Notes: generated by a model not told the origin, from the letters alone. A stretch of DNA of 64,000 nt from Halomonas sp. McH1-25 (GCF_022348165.1 NZ_JAKRFI010000001.1:124001-188000), one strand, 5' to 3'. Positions 16,265 to 25,179 are shown, counted from the first letter of the stretch. Translations and numbers: made by a program.

Positions 16265-18229
16265 TCAGCTGAACAACCAGGGGTCTAGGAGGCCGCTGGG
16301 ATAGGTCAGCGTCAGGAAGTGCGCCATGCCGACAAGGAAGGCAACCACGCCGACGGCCATTCCCGCTGCCGTCCATGGCTTCAATCGGGCGATGCCCAGC
16401 AGGAACACCAGACAGAACAGGGCAGCCGTACTGATGAAACCCAGGCCGAGGATGACCGCGATCAGCGCGCAAAAGCCTGCCAGCCAGATCAGCTCTTCCC
16501 GGCATGCCTGGTGTTGCCACTGTGGCCGGCGCAGCGCATAGCGTGTCGCCTCGGCGAGGCAGCCCAACGCCATGATGGCAATGGCCAACATGGGAAACAC
16601 GCTGCCCAGCATCGAGAGGCCGGCGACATCGCTCCAGGCGAAGGCCGCCAGACCCAGCAATCCAGCCAGTAGCAGGACGTCCACCACACCGACCGTAGGG
16701 GATTGCTCGACCGGCTGCGTCATTTCGGGGCTGGCGGTGACGCCACTTGTCTTCGATTGCCGACGTTTCGTCCACAGCGCCTTGAGTGCAGGAATGAACA
16801 ATACCGCCAGAATCAATGCGCCGATAATCAGCACTCCGGGACGGGCAAACGCCGCGCTGCCCTGGAACTGGACCGCCTGATAAAAGTAGGTCTCGGCGCC
16901 TGGCGCCAGAACGAAGCCAATCAGAAAGGCCGGACGAGACCAGTTGGCCTTCTTGAACAGCACGCCTACGGCACCGACCACGGCCAGAGCGACCAGATCG
17001 CCCGTGGCCCGGGTCGCCTGATAGGCGGCGAACAGAATGAGGACGGTGATCAGTGGTGCGAGAATGGTGAAGCGCACCCGGGTGAGACTGGCTACCGGGC
17101 CGGCAAGGCCCAGGCAGAGGCCGGCACCGACGATGTTGGCCAGGGCGAGCGACCAGATGATGGTATAGGTCAGGTCGAGGTGGGTCTCGATCATGCTGAT
17201 GCCCGGCTGCATGCCGAGCAGAAGCAGGCCGCCGAGGAAAACCGCTGCACTGCCGGAGCCGGGGACGCCGAACAGTAGCGTGGGCACCATCGCACCGCAG
17301 GCGCAGGCGTTATTGGCCGACTCCGGCGCGATCACGCCACGGATGTCGCCCTGGCCGAACTCGCTCTTGTCCTTGGCGCTCTGCACGGCGTGGCCGTAAG
17401 TCATCCAATCGACGACGGAACCGGCCAGCCCGGGAATAGTGCCGATCAAACTGCCGAACCCCGCACAACGCGCTACCAGGCCGCGTTCCCGGCGGACATC
17501 GCGAAAGCCCTGTCGCCATCCTTCACCAAGCCGGCAGGGCTCGTTGGCGATGGCACCTCGTTGCACCAGTAGTTCAATGATTTCGGGCAGGGCGAAGATG
17601 CCTAGCCCCACCACGACCAGGGGCAGGCCGTCGTAGAGGTAGTCGAGGCCGAAGTTTAGGCGAAACTCGCCGGTAGCCGGCGCCATGCCCATGCCGCCGA
17701 TCAGCAGGCCCAGCCCGCAGGCGGCCAGTCCCTTGAACAGGTCGCGCCCCGAGAGCACGGCGACCATCGATAGCCCCAGCAGTGTCAGCATGAACAGTTC
17801 TGATGAGGAGAACGCCAGGACCAGCGGCCGGGCTATGAGAATGAAGCCGGTGAGTACCGCGGCGCCGATCAGGCCGCCAGCCATTGACGACAGGAAAGCG
17901 CTGGAGAGAGCCCGGGCCGCCTGGCCGCGCTTGGCCAATGAGAAACCGTCAATTACTGTCGCTTGCGAGGCACTGGAGCCCGGGATGCCAAGCAGTACCG
18001 AGGCAAAGGTGTCGCCGGTTGGAATCACGGCCACCAGGCCCATCAGCATGCCTAGTGCCACCGAGGGGTCCATGCCATAGAGGAAGGGCAGCAGAAGCGA
18101 CATGCCGGCGATTCCACCGAGGCCGGGAATGATGCCGACCACCAGGCCGACGATGATCCCAAGCATCATGTAGAGGAGATGGGAGAGGGTGAAAACCTGC
18201 CCCAGACTGGAGAGAAGGATGTCGAACAT
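16265..18229 (-). CDS. Fused TctA-TctB tripartite tricarboxylate transporter permease
   Basis: 654 residues from ATG 18229. Residues 1 to about 480 are a TctA large permease with the family's G-P-G loops: GIIPGLGGIAGM, LLGIPGSSASQATVIDG, GTIPGLAGSVVDWMTYGHA and LLFGVPGSGSAAVFLGGL. After a polar linker, residues about 505-654 form a small four-helix TctB domain. TctA and TctB are usually separate genes, so this is a natural fusion. Inner membrane; cation-coupled uptake of carboxylates delivered by a periplasmic Bug protein. It follows its binding-protein gene across a strong intergenic hairpin. An upstream in-frame ATG at 18280 is possible but falls inside the hairpin. Confidence 0.9.
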   Translation of the reverse strand: MFDILLSSLGQVFTLSHLLYMMLGIIVGLVVGIIPGLGGIAGMSLLLPFLYGMDPSVALGMLMGLVAVIPTGDTFASVLLGIPGSSASQATVIDGFSLAKRGQAARALSSAFLSSMAGGLIGAAVLTGFILIARPLVLAFSSSELFMLTLLGLSMVAVLSGRDLFKGLAACGLGLLIGGMGMAPATGEFRLNFGLDYLYDGLPLVVVGLGIFALPEIIELLVQRGAIANEPCRLGEGWRQGFRDVRRERGLVARCAGFGSLIGTIPGLAGSVVDWMTYGHAVQSAKDKSEFGQGDIRGVIAPESANNACACGAMVPTLLFGVPGSGSAAVFLGGLLLLGMQPGISMIETHLDLTYTIIWSLALANIVGAGLCLGLAGPVASLTRVRFTILAPLITVLILFAAYQATRATGDLVALAVVGAVGVLFKKANWSRPAFLIGFVLAPGAETYFYQAVQFQGSAAFARPGVLIIGALILAVLFIPALKALWTKRRQSKTSGVTASPEMTQPVEQSPTVGVVDVLLLAGLLGLAAFAWSDVAGLSMLGSVFPMLAIAIMALGCLAEATRYALRRPQWQHQACREELIWLAGFCALIAVILGLGFISTAALFCLVFLLGIARLKPWTAAGMAVGVVAFLVGMAHFLTLTYPSGLLDPWLFS

Positions 18230-18264
18230 GGCGTGGTTCTTCGCATTGTCGTGTCGGAATCGAG

Positions 18265-18293
18265 CCGGCTCCGTCGCCATGCGACGGAGCCGG
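18265..18293 (-). promoter_or_regulatory. Intergenic 13-bp stem hairpin between tctC-like and tctAB-like genes
   Basis: Perfect inverted repeat CCGGCTCCGTCGC / GCGACGGAGCCGG with a three-base loop, lying in the gap between the binding-protein stop and the permease start. No T run follows on the minus strand, so it looks more like an RNA-stabilising or partial attenuating hairpin that keeps binding-protein levels above permease levels. Confidence 0.6.
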
Positions 18294-18298
18294 AGAGA

Positions 18299-19429
18299 TC
18301 AGCGCGTGGCCAGATGGACGTCGAACTTGTCCCCCAGCCAGGTGATCAGCCACTGGCGCGTCTCGTCCTTGATGGACATGGCATCCTCGAGGTGGGCCGA
18401 GACTGTATTACCGATGATGGGTGTATAGGGGCCGAGCTGAGCTGCCGATTCCTCCTTGAATTTGTCGGTCTTGATGAAGTCGCGGGCCGCCTGTCGGTAG
18501 GTTTCGGTAAGTGCCTCTGGAGTGTCTACCGGCACCATCACCAGTTTCTGCAGGGCGTAGCCTGAGGCAAAGAACTTGCGATAGGCCTCGTAGGCGTTGC
18601 CCGACGGTGCCTCGCCCTTGGTCTGCTGGTGGACCTCGTTGAACGTCGGCAGGTCTGGGAAGGTCGGGTCGCGGACAATCTTGCCGTCGTCGTTGAGCAC
18701 GCCCAGGCTGAACAGTGGGATCGCCTTGCCATCGTCGACCAGCGGTTGGACATTGCTCAGGTAGGCCGAGGTGGTCTGGAAGTCGATGTTCGCCTCGCCA
18801 CGCTCGAAGGCCAGGCGCCCCTCGCCCCGGCTGCGCATCCCGAACACCGGATCGACGTCGACGCCCAGCATCTCGAGGGCAATCAGCACCGGCAGTTCGA
18901 CCCCCGTCGGTGATTGGGCGGCCAGCTTGACCGGCTGCTTCAAGAGGGTTTGCAGGGCGCTGTCGGCATCCTGACCCATCTCGGGCGAGGCGTAGACAAC
19001 GCCTCCGGTCGGCGTGGCGAGTATCGGCTTCCAATCGGCATAGTCGTAGCGTACACGGGGGTCGCCGAGCATGGCCGGATACTGGGTTGATGCCGATGTG
19101 CCCAGCCACTGGCTGCCATCGGACCTGGCGCGTACCGAGAACAGGTTGGCGCCATTGATCGAGCCGCCGCCAGGCACATTGTCGATCATGATGGTCGGCT
19201 CGCCAGCTAGAGACTCGCTGAACCAGGGCGCGAAGAAGCGTGCCCAGACGTCGGTCCCACCACCCACGCCAAAGGGAATGGTCCACTTGATGGTGTCGGG
19301 CACTTCGGTATCCGCGGCATTGGCCGTGGCGGGGAGCATCAGGGGGCTCAGTCCGGCACACAGCAAGCCAAGCCTGGCGGCGTGCTTCAGACGGGAGTTG
19401 AGGGACTGTCGTGATGTTAAGGGGCGCAT
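18299..19429 (-). CDS. TTT-type substrate-binding protein (Bug family)
   Basis: 376 residues with a long signal peptide ending near ANA-ADTEVPD (about residue 39). The mature protein has IKWTIPFGVGGGTDVWARFF, the ligand-loop signature of Bug receptors, and IDNVPGGGSINGAN. Longer than the first binding protein and only distantly similar to it. It is the proper partner of the fused permease, 69 bases downstream on the same strand, and follows the PrpF/GalD-like gene by 56 bases. An AAGGAGT ribosome site precedes the start. Ligand is probably a tricarboxylate or unsaturated dicarboxylate. Confidence 0.9.
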   Translation of the reverse strand: MRPLTSRQSLNSRLKHAARLGLLCAGLSPLMLPATANAADTEVPDTIKWTIPFGVGGGTDVWARFFAPWFSESLAGEPTIMIDNVPGGGSINGANLFSVRARSDGSQWLGTSASTQYPAMLGDPRVRYDYADWKPILATPTGGVVYASPEMGQDADSALQTLLKQPVKLAAQSPTGVELPVLIALEMLGVDVDPVFGMRSRGEGRLAFERGEANIDFQTTSAYLSNVQPLVDDGKAIPLFSLGVLNDDGKIVRDPTFPDLPTFNEVHQQTKGEAPSGNAYEAYRKFFASGYALQKLVMVPVDTPEALTETYRQAARDFIKTDKFKEESAAQLGPYTPIIGNTVSAHLEDAMSIKDETRQWLITWLGDKFDVHLATR

Positions 19430-19485
19430 GGCGTGACTCCTTGTTGTTGTGAGGCTCTGGTTGTTTTGCCGGGGGTTAACGCGAT

Positions 19486-20619
19486 CTAGCAGGCCTTCGC
19501 CTCATTGGCATTGGCCGGTGGGTGGCCGGTTACTGTGCCGGGGTAATACAGCGTGCCGGCCATGATCTTGCGTGCCGTGCGGACCAGCGAGACGCGGGCG
19601 ACGTCATGCGGGTTCTGTCCACGATGCTCGATATCGAGATCGATATAGCCTGAAGGATGCTCGAGGCGAACATGGTCCAGCGAGTTGCCATCGATCAGAC
19701 GTCCGCTAGTGACGGCAATACGGTTGGCAATCGTGCCCGGGACGCTGACCGCCGTCGCCAGGGCGATGGCGCCGGTAACGGCGAGTGCCTTGTGACAGCG
19801 ATGCGGCACGAAGTAACGGGCGCGTAGCGTCGCATCGGCCCCGCTTGCCGCCGAAAGCAGAATCGGCTTGGGCAGGACGCCCTGGCTAACGTCACCCAAT
19901 CCCATGCGTCGTCCGGCTTCGCGGCGAATGGCTTCGAGCCGGGCGAGCAGGAGACCGTTGGCGTCGAGTTCGGCTGGGGATTCGTTTCCCGTCAGGCCGA
20001 ACGTCCCGGCGGCAATCAGCACGGTGGGTGTCGCGGCATCGAGGCAGGTCACTTCGACACCGTCAATGACTTCCTGCGCCTGGCCGGTAGGCAGCAAGGA
20101 ACCGGTCTTGGTCCCCACGACGTCGAGGAAGCTCAACTGGATGCCTGCCGCAGTACCCGGAACGCCACTGATTCGGGTATCTCCTTCATAGAGTATCTGG
20201 CGTCCAGGGGTAGGGACGTGACACTCGATGAGTCGCTGCGTATTGAGATTGCGAACCCGCACCACGGTCATGCCGTCAAGCGCCTCGACCAGCCCGGTCT
20301 CTATTGCGTAGGGACCAACGGCAGAAAGCATATTGCCACAGTTGGGGTTGAAGTCGACGCGACGACCAGGGCCATCGACCTGAGCGAACAGATAATCGAC
20401 GTCGGCTTCGGGATGGTCGGAGCGTTCGACGATGGCCACCTTGCTGGTCAACGGATCGCTGCCACCGATGCCGTCGATCTGCAGAGCATGTCCGGCACCC
20501 ATCAGGTTGAGCAGGGTCTCCGTCCGTGCCTCTGTCGATTCGGGCAGGTCGTTCATGCGCAGGAAGGGGCCTTTGGAGGTGCCACCGCGCATGATGATGC
20601 AAGGAATACTATTGATCAT
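19486..20619 (-). CDS. PrpF-family isomerase, GalD-like (4-oxalomesaconate tautomerase type)
   Basis: 377 residues, a diaminopimelate-epimerase fold. The N-terminus IPCIIMRGGTSKGPFLR and the segment NPNCGNMLSAVGPYAIE (Cys94) are family signatures; IDGIGGSDPLTSKVAIV, VEVTCLDAATPTVLI and FVPHRCHKALAVTGA also align well with GalD of Pseudomonas putida as I remember it. PrpF enzymes move double bonds in unsaturated tricarboxylates such as methylaconitate or oxalomesaconate. It leads an operon with the TTT binding protein and fused permease, so it likely processes the imported acid. No other gallate-pathway genes are present, so the substrate may differ. Confidence 0.87.
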   Translation of the reverse strand: MINSIPCIIMRGGTSKGPFLRMNDLPESTEARTETLLNLMGAGHALQIDGIGGSDPLTSKVAIVERSDHPEADVDYLFAQVDGPGRRVDFNPNCGNMLSAVGPYAIETGLVEALDGMTVVRVRNLNTQRLIECHVPTPGRQILYEGDTRISGVPGTAAGIQLSFLDVVGTKTGSLLPTGQAQEVIDGVEVTCLDAATPTVLIAAGTFGLTGNESPAELDANGLLLARLEAIRREAGRRMGLGDVSQGVLPKPILLSAASGADATLRARYFVPHRCHKALAVTGAIALATAVSVPGTIANRIAVTSGRLIDGNSLDHVRLEHPSGYIDLDIEHRGQNPHDVARVSLVRTARKIMAGTLYYPGTVTGHPPANANEAKAC

Positions 20620-20709
20620 TGCCGTTTCACTCTTTGCTAAAACTCATGAACTGAGCATGTCACCCCCTATTTGATGCCTCAAATGCAAATTAAAGCCCTA
20701 TTCGATGTG

Positions 20710-20722
20710 TTAATCGCATTAA
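20710..20722. promoter_or_regulatory. LysR-type operator (T-N11-A dyad)
   Basis: TTAAT-CGC-ATTAA is a perfect dyad of the T-N11-A form in the 148-bp gap between the divergent galD-like and LysR genes. It is the expected binding place for the adjacent LysR regulator, about 45 bp before its own start codon. Confidence 0.6.
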
Positions 20723-20767
20723 TGTGATAAGTTGTTTAATGTCCTATTGCCAATGCAAGAATCGCCA

Positions 20768-21685
20768 ATGATGCATCGCATTGAGTTTCTCGATTTACAG
20801 GCCTTCGTCCAGGTTGCTGAACTAGGCAGCTTCCACGAAGCGGCGCAGCGTCTTCATTTATCGCAACCCGCGCTGTCGAGACGCATCCAGAAACTCGAGG
20901 AGGCGCTCGAGGTTACGCTTCTCGAGCGCACCACCCGGCGTACCTGGCTGACCGCGATCGGAACCGACTTTTTGCCACGGGCCCGCAGGATGCTCGAGGA
21001 CTACGAATCGTCGATCCTCGGTATTCGTGAGCTGGCAACGCACCAGAAGGGAACATTGACCATCGCCTGCCTACCCACGGCGGCATTCTATTTCCTGCCC
21101 AGCGTCATTCGGCGTTTCAACGAGGCTTGGCCAGGCATTCGGATCCGCATTCTCGATGTCAGCGCCAACGAAGGATTGGAACGGGTGGTCAATGGCGAAG
21201 CGGACTTCGGTATCAACATGATCAGCCCGCAGCTGCCTGAAGTTTCTTTTACGCCGCTACTGCGTGACCCTTTCGTGCTGGCACTGCGCTCCGACCATCC
21301 CTTGGCTGCCAAGGAGAGCATCACTTGGGCCGACCTGGAGGCAGTGCGCATGATTACAGTCAGCCGCGACAGCGGCAATCGCACCCTTTTGGATAACGTG
21401 CTGTCTTCAGAGGGCATCAGTCTCAATGGCTTTTATGAGGTCCAGCATCTTTCTACCTCCCTCGGGTTAGTAGAGTCCGGCCTGGGAGTCGCCATCCTGC
21501 CGAGAATGACCATGCCGGGTGCGGACCATGACACGCTTTGTTCTCGGCCACTGCCCGAGCCACGGATACAGCGCACCATCGGGCTCATTCAGCGTAATGA
21601 CCATGCGTTGTCGAGTACCGCCGAGTTGTTCATTGAAACGTTGTTGGCGCTGTGGGGGGAGAAAAATCGGCAAAAACCTTCCTAG
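20768..21685 (+). CDS. LysR-family transcriptional regulator
   Basis: 305 residues from ATG 20768 (ATG 20771 equally possible; the frame is open to TTG 20732). The N-terminal HTH includes FLDLQAFVQVAELGSFHEAA, LHLSQPALSRRIQKLEEAL and ERTTRR; the remaining 210 residues are the periplasmic-binding-like effector domain, with GTLTIACLPTAAFYFLPSVI. It is transcribed away from the galD-like/TTT operon, with a T-N11-A dyad between them. It most likely activates that operon in response to its carboxylate substrate and represses itself. Confidence 0.9.
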   Translation: MMHRIEFLDLQAFVQVAELGSFHEAAQRLHLSQPALSRRIQKLEEALEVTLLERTTRRTWLTAIGTDFLPRARRMLEDYESSILGIRELATHQKGTLTIACLPTAAFYFLPSVIRRFNEAWPGIRIRILDVSANEGLERVVNGEADFGINMISPQLPEVSFTPLLRDPFVLALRSDHPLAAKESITWADLEAVRMITVSRDSGNRTLLDNVLSSEGISLNGFYEVQHLSTSLGLVESGLGVAILPRMTMPGADHDTLCSRPLPEPRIQRTIGLIQRNDHALSSTAELFIETLLALWGEKNRQKPS

Positions 21686-21704
21686 AAAGGCCTCTGGTTA
21701 CCTG

Positions 21705-21729
21705 CCTTGGCTCGCGATGTGAGCCAAGG
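21705..21729 (+). terminator. Hairpin after the LysR gene
   Basis: Perfect 9-bp stem CCTTGGCTC / GAGCCAAGG with a seven-base loop, 20 bases after the LysR stop. There is no T run, so factor-independent termination is uncertain. Confidence 0.4.
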
Positions 21730-21824
21730 GGCTGGCTGCTTCCATGATTCAAGATGCCTAGACTTTCGATTTTAGCCCCAGCCATCTAAGGTGCAGAAGA
21801 GTCGATCCGCATGGAGCACCGATC

Positions 21825-22121
21825 GTGAAGTACACATTCAACTACGAGCTGATTCGCCAGGGCGAGGAACAGCCCATCAAAGGGCAGGTGATCGAACTGG
21901 GCGAGGATGAGAAGACCGGGCAGCATGTGCTGCCCAATGTCGGCGATTACGTGCAGGTACAGGCGCACTTCGGCGACACCGATCCGATGACCGGACGCGT
22001 CAAGACCCGCTTGTTCAAGTATTCCAACGCCATCTATCCGGGCAAGAACACGTGTCACGTCAATATCGTCCTCGAGGAGCCGGAAGCCGGCGTATGGGAG
22101 CGCTTGAGCAGTAGCGAATGA
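21825..22121 (+). CDS. Small conserved-looking hypothetical protein
   Basis: 98 residues; no family recognised. Hydrophilic, no signal peptide or membrane segment; mixed beta-type pattern (YTFNYELIRQ, KGQVIELGEDE, GDYVQVQAHF, CHVNIVLEEPEAGVW). The start is GTG 21825, with GGAG eight bases upstream. Its TGA overlaps the ATG of the MATE transporter gene by ATGA, so the two are translationally coupled and probably share a promoter. Codon use matches its neighbours, supporting a real gene. Confidence 0.75.
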   Translation: MKYTFNYELIRQGEEQPIKGQVIELGEDEKTGQHVLPNVGDYVQVQAHFGDTDPMTGRVKTRLFKYSNAIYPGKNTCHVNIVLEEPEAGVWERLSSSE

Positions 22122-23545
22122 GTTCTGGGCGTCACTCGCAGGCTACCTTGCTGGAAGGGCCGATTCTCGGGTCGCTGCTGAAGCTTTCGATCCCCATCGT
22201 TCTGGCCAATGTGCTGCAGTCGGCCTATCAGCTGATCGACGCGTTCTGGGTGGGTCGGCTGGGCGGCCACGCCGTGGCTGCCGTGTCGGTCAGCTTTCCG
22301 ATCATCTTCCTGCTGGTGGCCATCGGCTCGGGGCTGGGGGTGGCCGGCTCCACGCTGGTGGCGCAATACATGGGCGCTGGCCAGGGGCGAATGGTCAATC
22401 ATGTGGCGGCGCAGACCATGCTGATGGTCGCCGTGGTGTCGCTGCTGTTGTCTGCGCTCGGCTATGCGCTGGCGCCGGGCCTGCTGGCCCTGCTGCGTGT
22501 CGACCCGGTCGTCTACGATGGCGCCCTGGTGTTCCTGCGTTTTTCGCTGGCGGGGATGATCTTCTCGTTCGGCTTCGCGATGTTCCAGTCGCTGATGCGC
22601 GGCGTCGGCGACGTCAAGCTTCCTCTCTACATCGTTACCGGCACGGTATTGCTGAACGTGGTGCTAGATCCGTTGCTCATCTTCGGCTGGGGTATCGTGC
22701 CGGCTTTCGGGGTGGGCGGCGCCGCGTTGGCCACGTTGATCACCCAGGGTCTCGCGCTGGCCGTCGGCATGGCCATCCTGTCGCGCGGGCGCTGGGGAAT
22801 CCAGCTTCGCATCGGCGATTTCCGGCCCGACCTGGCGTTCATGCAACGCGCGTTCGGGCTAGGCTTTCCGGCCTCGGTCGAGCTTTCGGCCCGGGCGCTC
22901 AGCATGAACGTGATGATCTTCCTGGTGACCGGGTTCGGTACGGTGACCACGGCCGCCTACGGCGTCGGCATCAATGTGCTGGGCTTTATCGTGATCCCGG
23001 CGCTGGGGCTGTCCATGGCCACTGCAGCGCTGGCCGGCCAGAACATCGGCGCGGGGCAGATCGAGCGCGCTGACCGCATCGCCCGGCTGAGTGCCGTCAT
23101 CGCCTTTGTCGTGTTGTCCGCCGTCGGTTTGTTCGTGTTCCTGTTTGCCGCCGCCATCGTGCGTTTCTTCGTGCCCGACGACGAGGCGGTGGTGACGACC
23201 GGGGCGACGTTCCTGCGCACGGTCTCGCTCTCCTTCGGTTTCATGGGGCTGCAAATGGCGCTGACGGGGGTGTTTCGCGCGTCGGGCAATACCTTGATCG
23301 CCATGGTGCTGACGCTGGTCTCGCAGTGGGTGCTGCAGTTTCCGCTGGCCTTCGTGCTGTCGCGCGACGGCGTGCTGGGCCTGGAGGGCCTGTGGTGGGC
23401 GTTCCCGGTCACCAATGTACTGATTGCGGTAGTCACGGCGATCTGGTTCTTGAAAGGCGACTGGAAGAAAGGGCGCCTGGTCGAACACGATCCCTTGGCG
23501 GAGCGCGTCACGGAGGAAGTGCTGATCGAAGAGCGCTCGGCTTGA
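22118..23545 (+). CDS. MATE-family efflux transporter
   Basis: 475 residues, about 12 membrane segments in two related halves, as usual for MATE proteins. The N-terminus has LLKLSIPIVLANVLQSAYQL and FWVGRLGGHAVAAVSVSFP, and the second half has VTTAAYGVGINVLGFIVIP and TAALAGQNIGAGQIERA, both halves matching the family's G-x-x-A-A/NIGAG patterns. Inner-membrane exporter of cationic drugs, dyes or metabolites driven by Na+ or H+. Substrate unknown. It overlaps the preceding small gene by four bases. Confidence 0.93.
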   Translation: MSSGRHSQATLLEGPILGSLLKLSIPIVLANVLQSAYQLIDAFWVGRLGGHAVAAVSVSFPIIFLLVAIGSGLGVAGSTLVAQYMGAGQGRMVNHVAAQTMLMVAVVSLLLSALGYALAPGLLALLRVDPVVYDGALVFLRFSLAGMIFSFGFAMFQSLMRGVGDVKLPLYIVTGTVLLNVVLDPLLIFGWGIVPAFGVGGAALATLITQGLALAVGMAILSRGRWGIQLRIGDFRPDLAFMQRAFGLGFPASVELSARALSMNVMIFLVTGFGTVTTAAYGVGINVLGFIVIPALGLSMATAALAGQNIGAGQIERADRIARLSAVIAFVVLSAVGLFVFLFAAAIVRFFVPDDEAVVTTGATFLRTVSLSFGFMGLQMALTGVFRASGNTLIAMVLTLVSQWVLQFPLAFVLSRDGVLGLEGLWWAFPVTNVLIAVVTAIWFLKGDWKKGRLVEHDPLAERVTEEVLIEERSA

Positions 23546-23564
23546 TTGACTCGCTCTACCGAAG

Positions 23565-24821
23565 CTATGCGATCCGCCACTCGGGTTGAAGTCTGCGCCA
23601 ATGTGTCCGTAGAAGTTCCTGATGCTCAGGAAGCATAGGGCTTTCGAGGAGCAGTGTTTTCCATTGCTCTCTGGCCCGCCGGATCGTGTCGTCGAGAGTC
23701 ATGCGAATGGCCGGCCAAGGTACGTCAACGGCACTCGCCCATGCCTTGAAATCCTCATAGTGGATTTGATACCAACGCTTCTGTCCGTTGAGATTCAGTG
23801 CAAACTCACTTTCCTCAGGTATGTAGGCCTGGGTCACGACGATATCGTAAGCAGGGGCCAGGACAGGCGTCCGTCTATCGGGATACAGCAAACTCCAGTT
23901 CTTCAGATGCGCATCGCCATTGGCCAAGAGAATGTTGACTAGTAAACGGCGGGCAAATTGTTGGACGTTGGCAAGGCCATCCTTGGTGTAGTCACGTAGC
24001 AGGCGGCCTATCTGCTCATAGTTATGGCCTTGGTATTTCTCGTGAGGGTAACGAAAGAAAACTTGGGCCATGTCCTCTGTGTGGTAGCGTCCTTGGGGCT
24101 GCCGGTCGAATCGCTTGATGGCATAGGCCCAAGGTTCGGCAGGCAAGTTGATTTCAGGTAATCCCTCTACATCCTTCAGGGCCACCAGGCGCGTCTCAGG
24201 AACGTTCACTCCGGCAGCCATGGCGAGTCGCATGGCTGTGTATTCATTGACAGGGACCCCGCGGTGGCGTGTCGAGGGTGTCTTGATTATCCAATCGCCC
24301 AGTTCGTCGCTGTGTCCGAAGTGAAACCTTCCCTCCCTTTCACGCATCGAAAATTTCATTTGAATCCCTGCCAGGGAAAATCCCCTGGTGGACTGGGCCG
24401 TCCGCTTGACGGGAGTAATGCGTGTTCTATGCGCGAGTACCCGATCGGGAATGGTATCGGCATCAAGGGGGATGGCAGTAACGGCGCCGGGTAAGTCATG
24501 ACCTAACTGCGCTAACAGTGGAAACTCATTATCGGGATGCACCTTGAGCGTTTGGGCGAGCCAATCGCGTAACGCACCCTCTGGAAGTAGATTGGAAAAG
24601 TAGGGATGCAGTCTCTGTTGGCGTATCCATGGTTTGGCCATGATCCGGGACGCTTTGGAGAATGACGGATGGTTAGTCAAGGTGAGCGTAAAGCGTTCTG
24701 GATCATTCCGGTAGCCTTCGTCGAAAACCATGACGTTACGACCACCCTGGTAGCCTGCCAAGTAGCCGACATGCTGGTCATGCAGTCTGATTTCGAGCGC
24801 TTGAACGGCCTCTTCCATCAT
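23565..24821 (-). CDS. hipA: HipA-type serine/threonine kinase toxin (module 1)
   Basis: 418 residues. An N-terminal HipA-N1 domain covers about residues 1-105 (VGYLAGYQGGRNVMVFDE, SNLLPEGALRDWLAQ). The kinase core begins with FSLAGIQMKFSM; the catalytic loop is NGDAHLKNWSL and the metal-binding motif is APAYDIV, both intact. E. coli HipA phosphorylates glutamyl-tRNA synthetase to cause persistence; the target here is unknown. Its ATG overlaps the stop of the hipB-like gene upstream (ATGA), the usual antitoxin-toxin order. The gene ends convergently 19 bases after the MATE gene. Confidence 0.93.
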   Translation of the reverse strand: MMEEAVQALEIRLHDQHVGYLAGYQGGRNVMVFDEGYRNDPERFTLTLTNHPSFSKASRIMAKPWIRQQRLHPYFSNLLPEGALRDWLAQTLKVHPDNEFPLLAQLGHDLPGAVTAIPLDADTIPDRVLAHRTRITPVKRTAQSTRGFSLAGIQMKFSMREREGRFHFGHSDELGDWIIKTPSTRHRGVPVNEYTAMRLAMAAGVNVPETRLVALKDVEGLPEINLPAEPWAYAIKRFDRQPQGRYHTEDMAQVFFRYPHEKYQGHNYEQIGRLLRDYTKDGLANVQQFARRLLVNILLANGDAHLKNWSLLYPDRRTPVLAPAYDIVVTQAYIPEESEFALNLNGQKRWYQIHYEDFKAWASAVDVPWPAIRMTLDDTIRRAREQWKTLLLESPMLPEHQELLRTHWRRLQPEWRIA

Positions 24822-25144
24822 TCTCTTTCCTTGGGCTCATCGCCTTGGCCGAGGCCATCCAATAGGCCATGCCATGGGTCTTCGTCGGGGGCGGGCGGCG
24901 TATGCTCGCCTTGGATGTCGTTCTCTTCCAGCAATTGCCTGACGGCATGCAGCTTTTCTCGTGGAATAAGCATGAGCTCGGCATTGAGGCCTTGGGCCAC
25001 GAGGTGCAATGAGTCGAGTCGCGGGTTGCCTCGCGCTTCTAGCCGTTGGTACTGCTGACGGGTCATCCCGATGCGGCTCTCCATGGCTTTTTGCGTCAAG
25101 CCCAACTCCCGCCGGCGTCGTTTGATTTGGTCATGAAGATTCAT
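24818..25144 (-). CDS. hipB: HipB-type HTH antitoxin/repressor (module 1)
   Basis: 108 residues from ATG 25144 (the frame extends to 25189, but that part contains the promoter). A Cro/CI-type HTH covers about residues 5-60 (IKRRRRELGLTQKAMESRIG, MTRQQYQRLEARGNPRLDSL). An acidic, Pro-rich tail of about 35 residues follows, which may contact HipA. It binds the inverted operator pair just upstream and overlaps hipA by four bases, so the two are made together and the complex should autorepress. Confidence 0.9.
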   Translation of the reverse strand: MNLHDQIKRRRRELGLTQKAMESRIGMTRQQYQRLEARGNPRLDSLHLVAQGLNAELMLIPREKLHAVRQLLEENDIQGEHTPPAPDEDPWHGLLDGLGQGDEPKERE

Positions 25145-25165
25145 GTTTGGCAACTCTTGAGTTTC

Positions 25166-25171
25166 ATTATA
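25166..25171 (-). promoter_or_regulatory. -10 element of hipBA module 1
   Basis: TATAAT read on the minus strand, 22 bases before the hipB start. The expected -35 region falls inside the proximal operator copy at 25180-25197, so bound HipB would block polymerase. No good -35 hexamer is visible. Confidence 0.55.
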
Positions 25172-25179
25172 GGCAAGAT

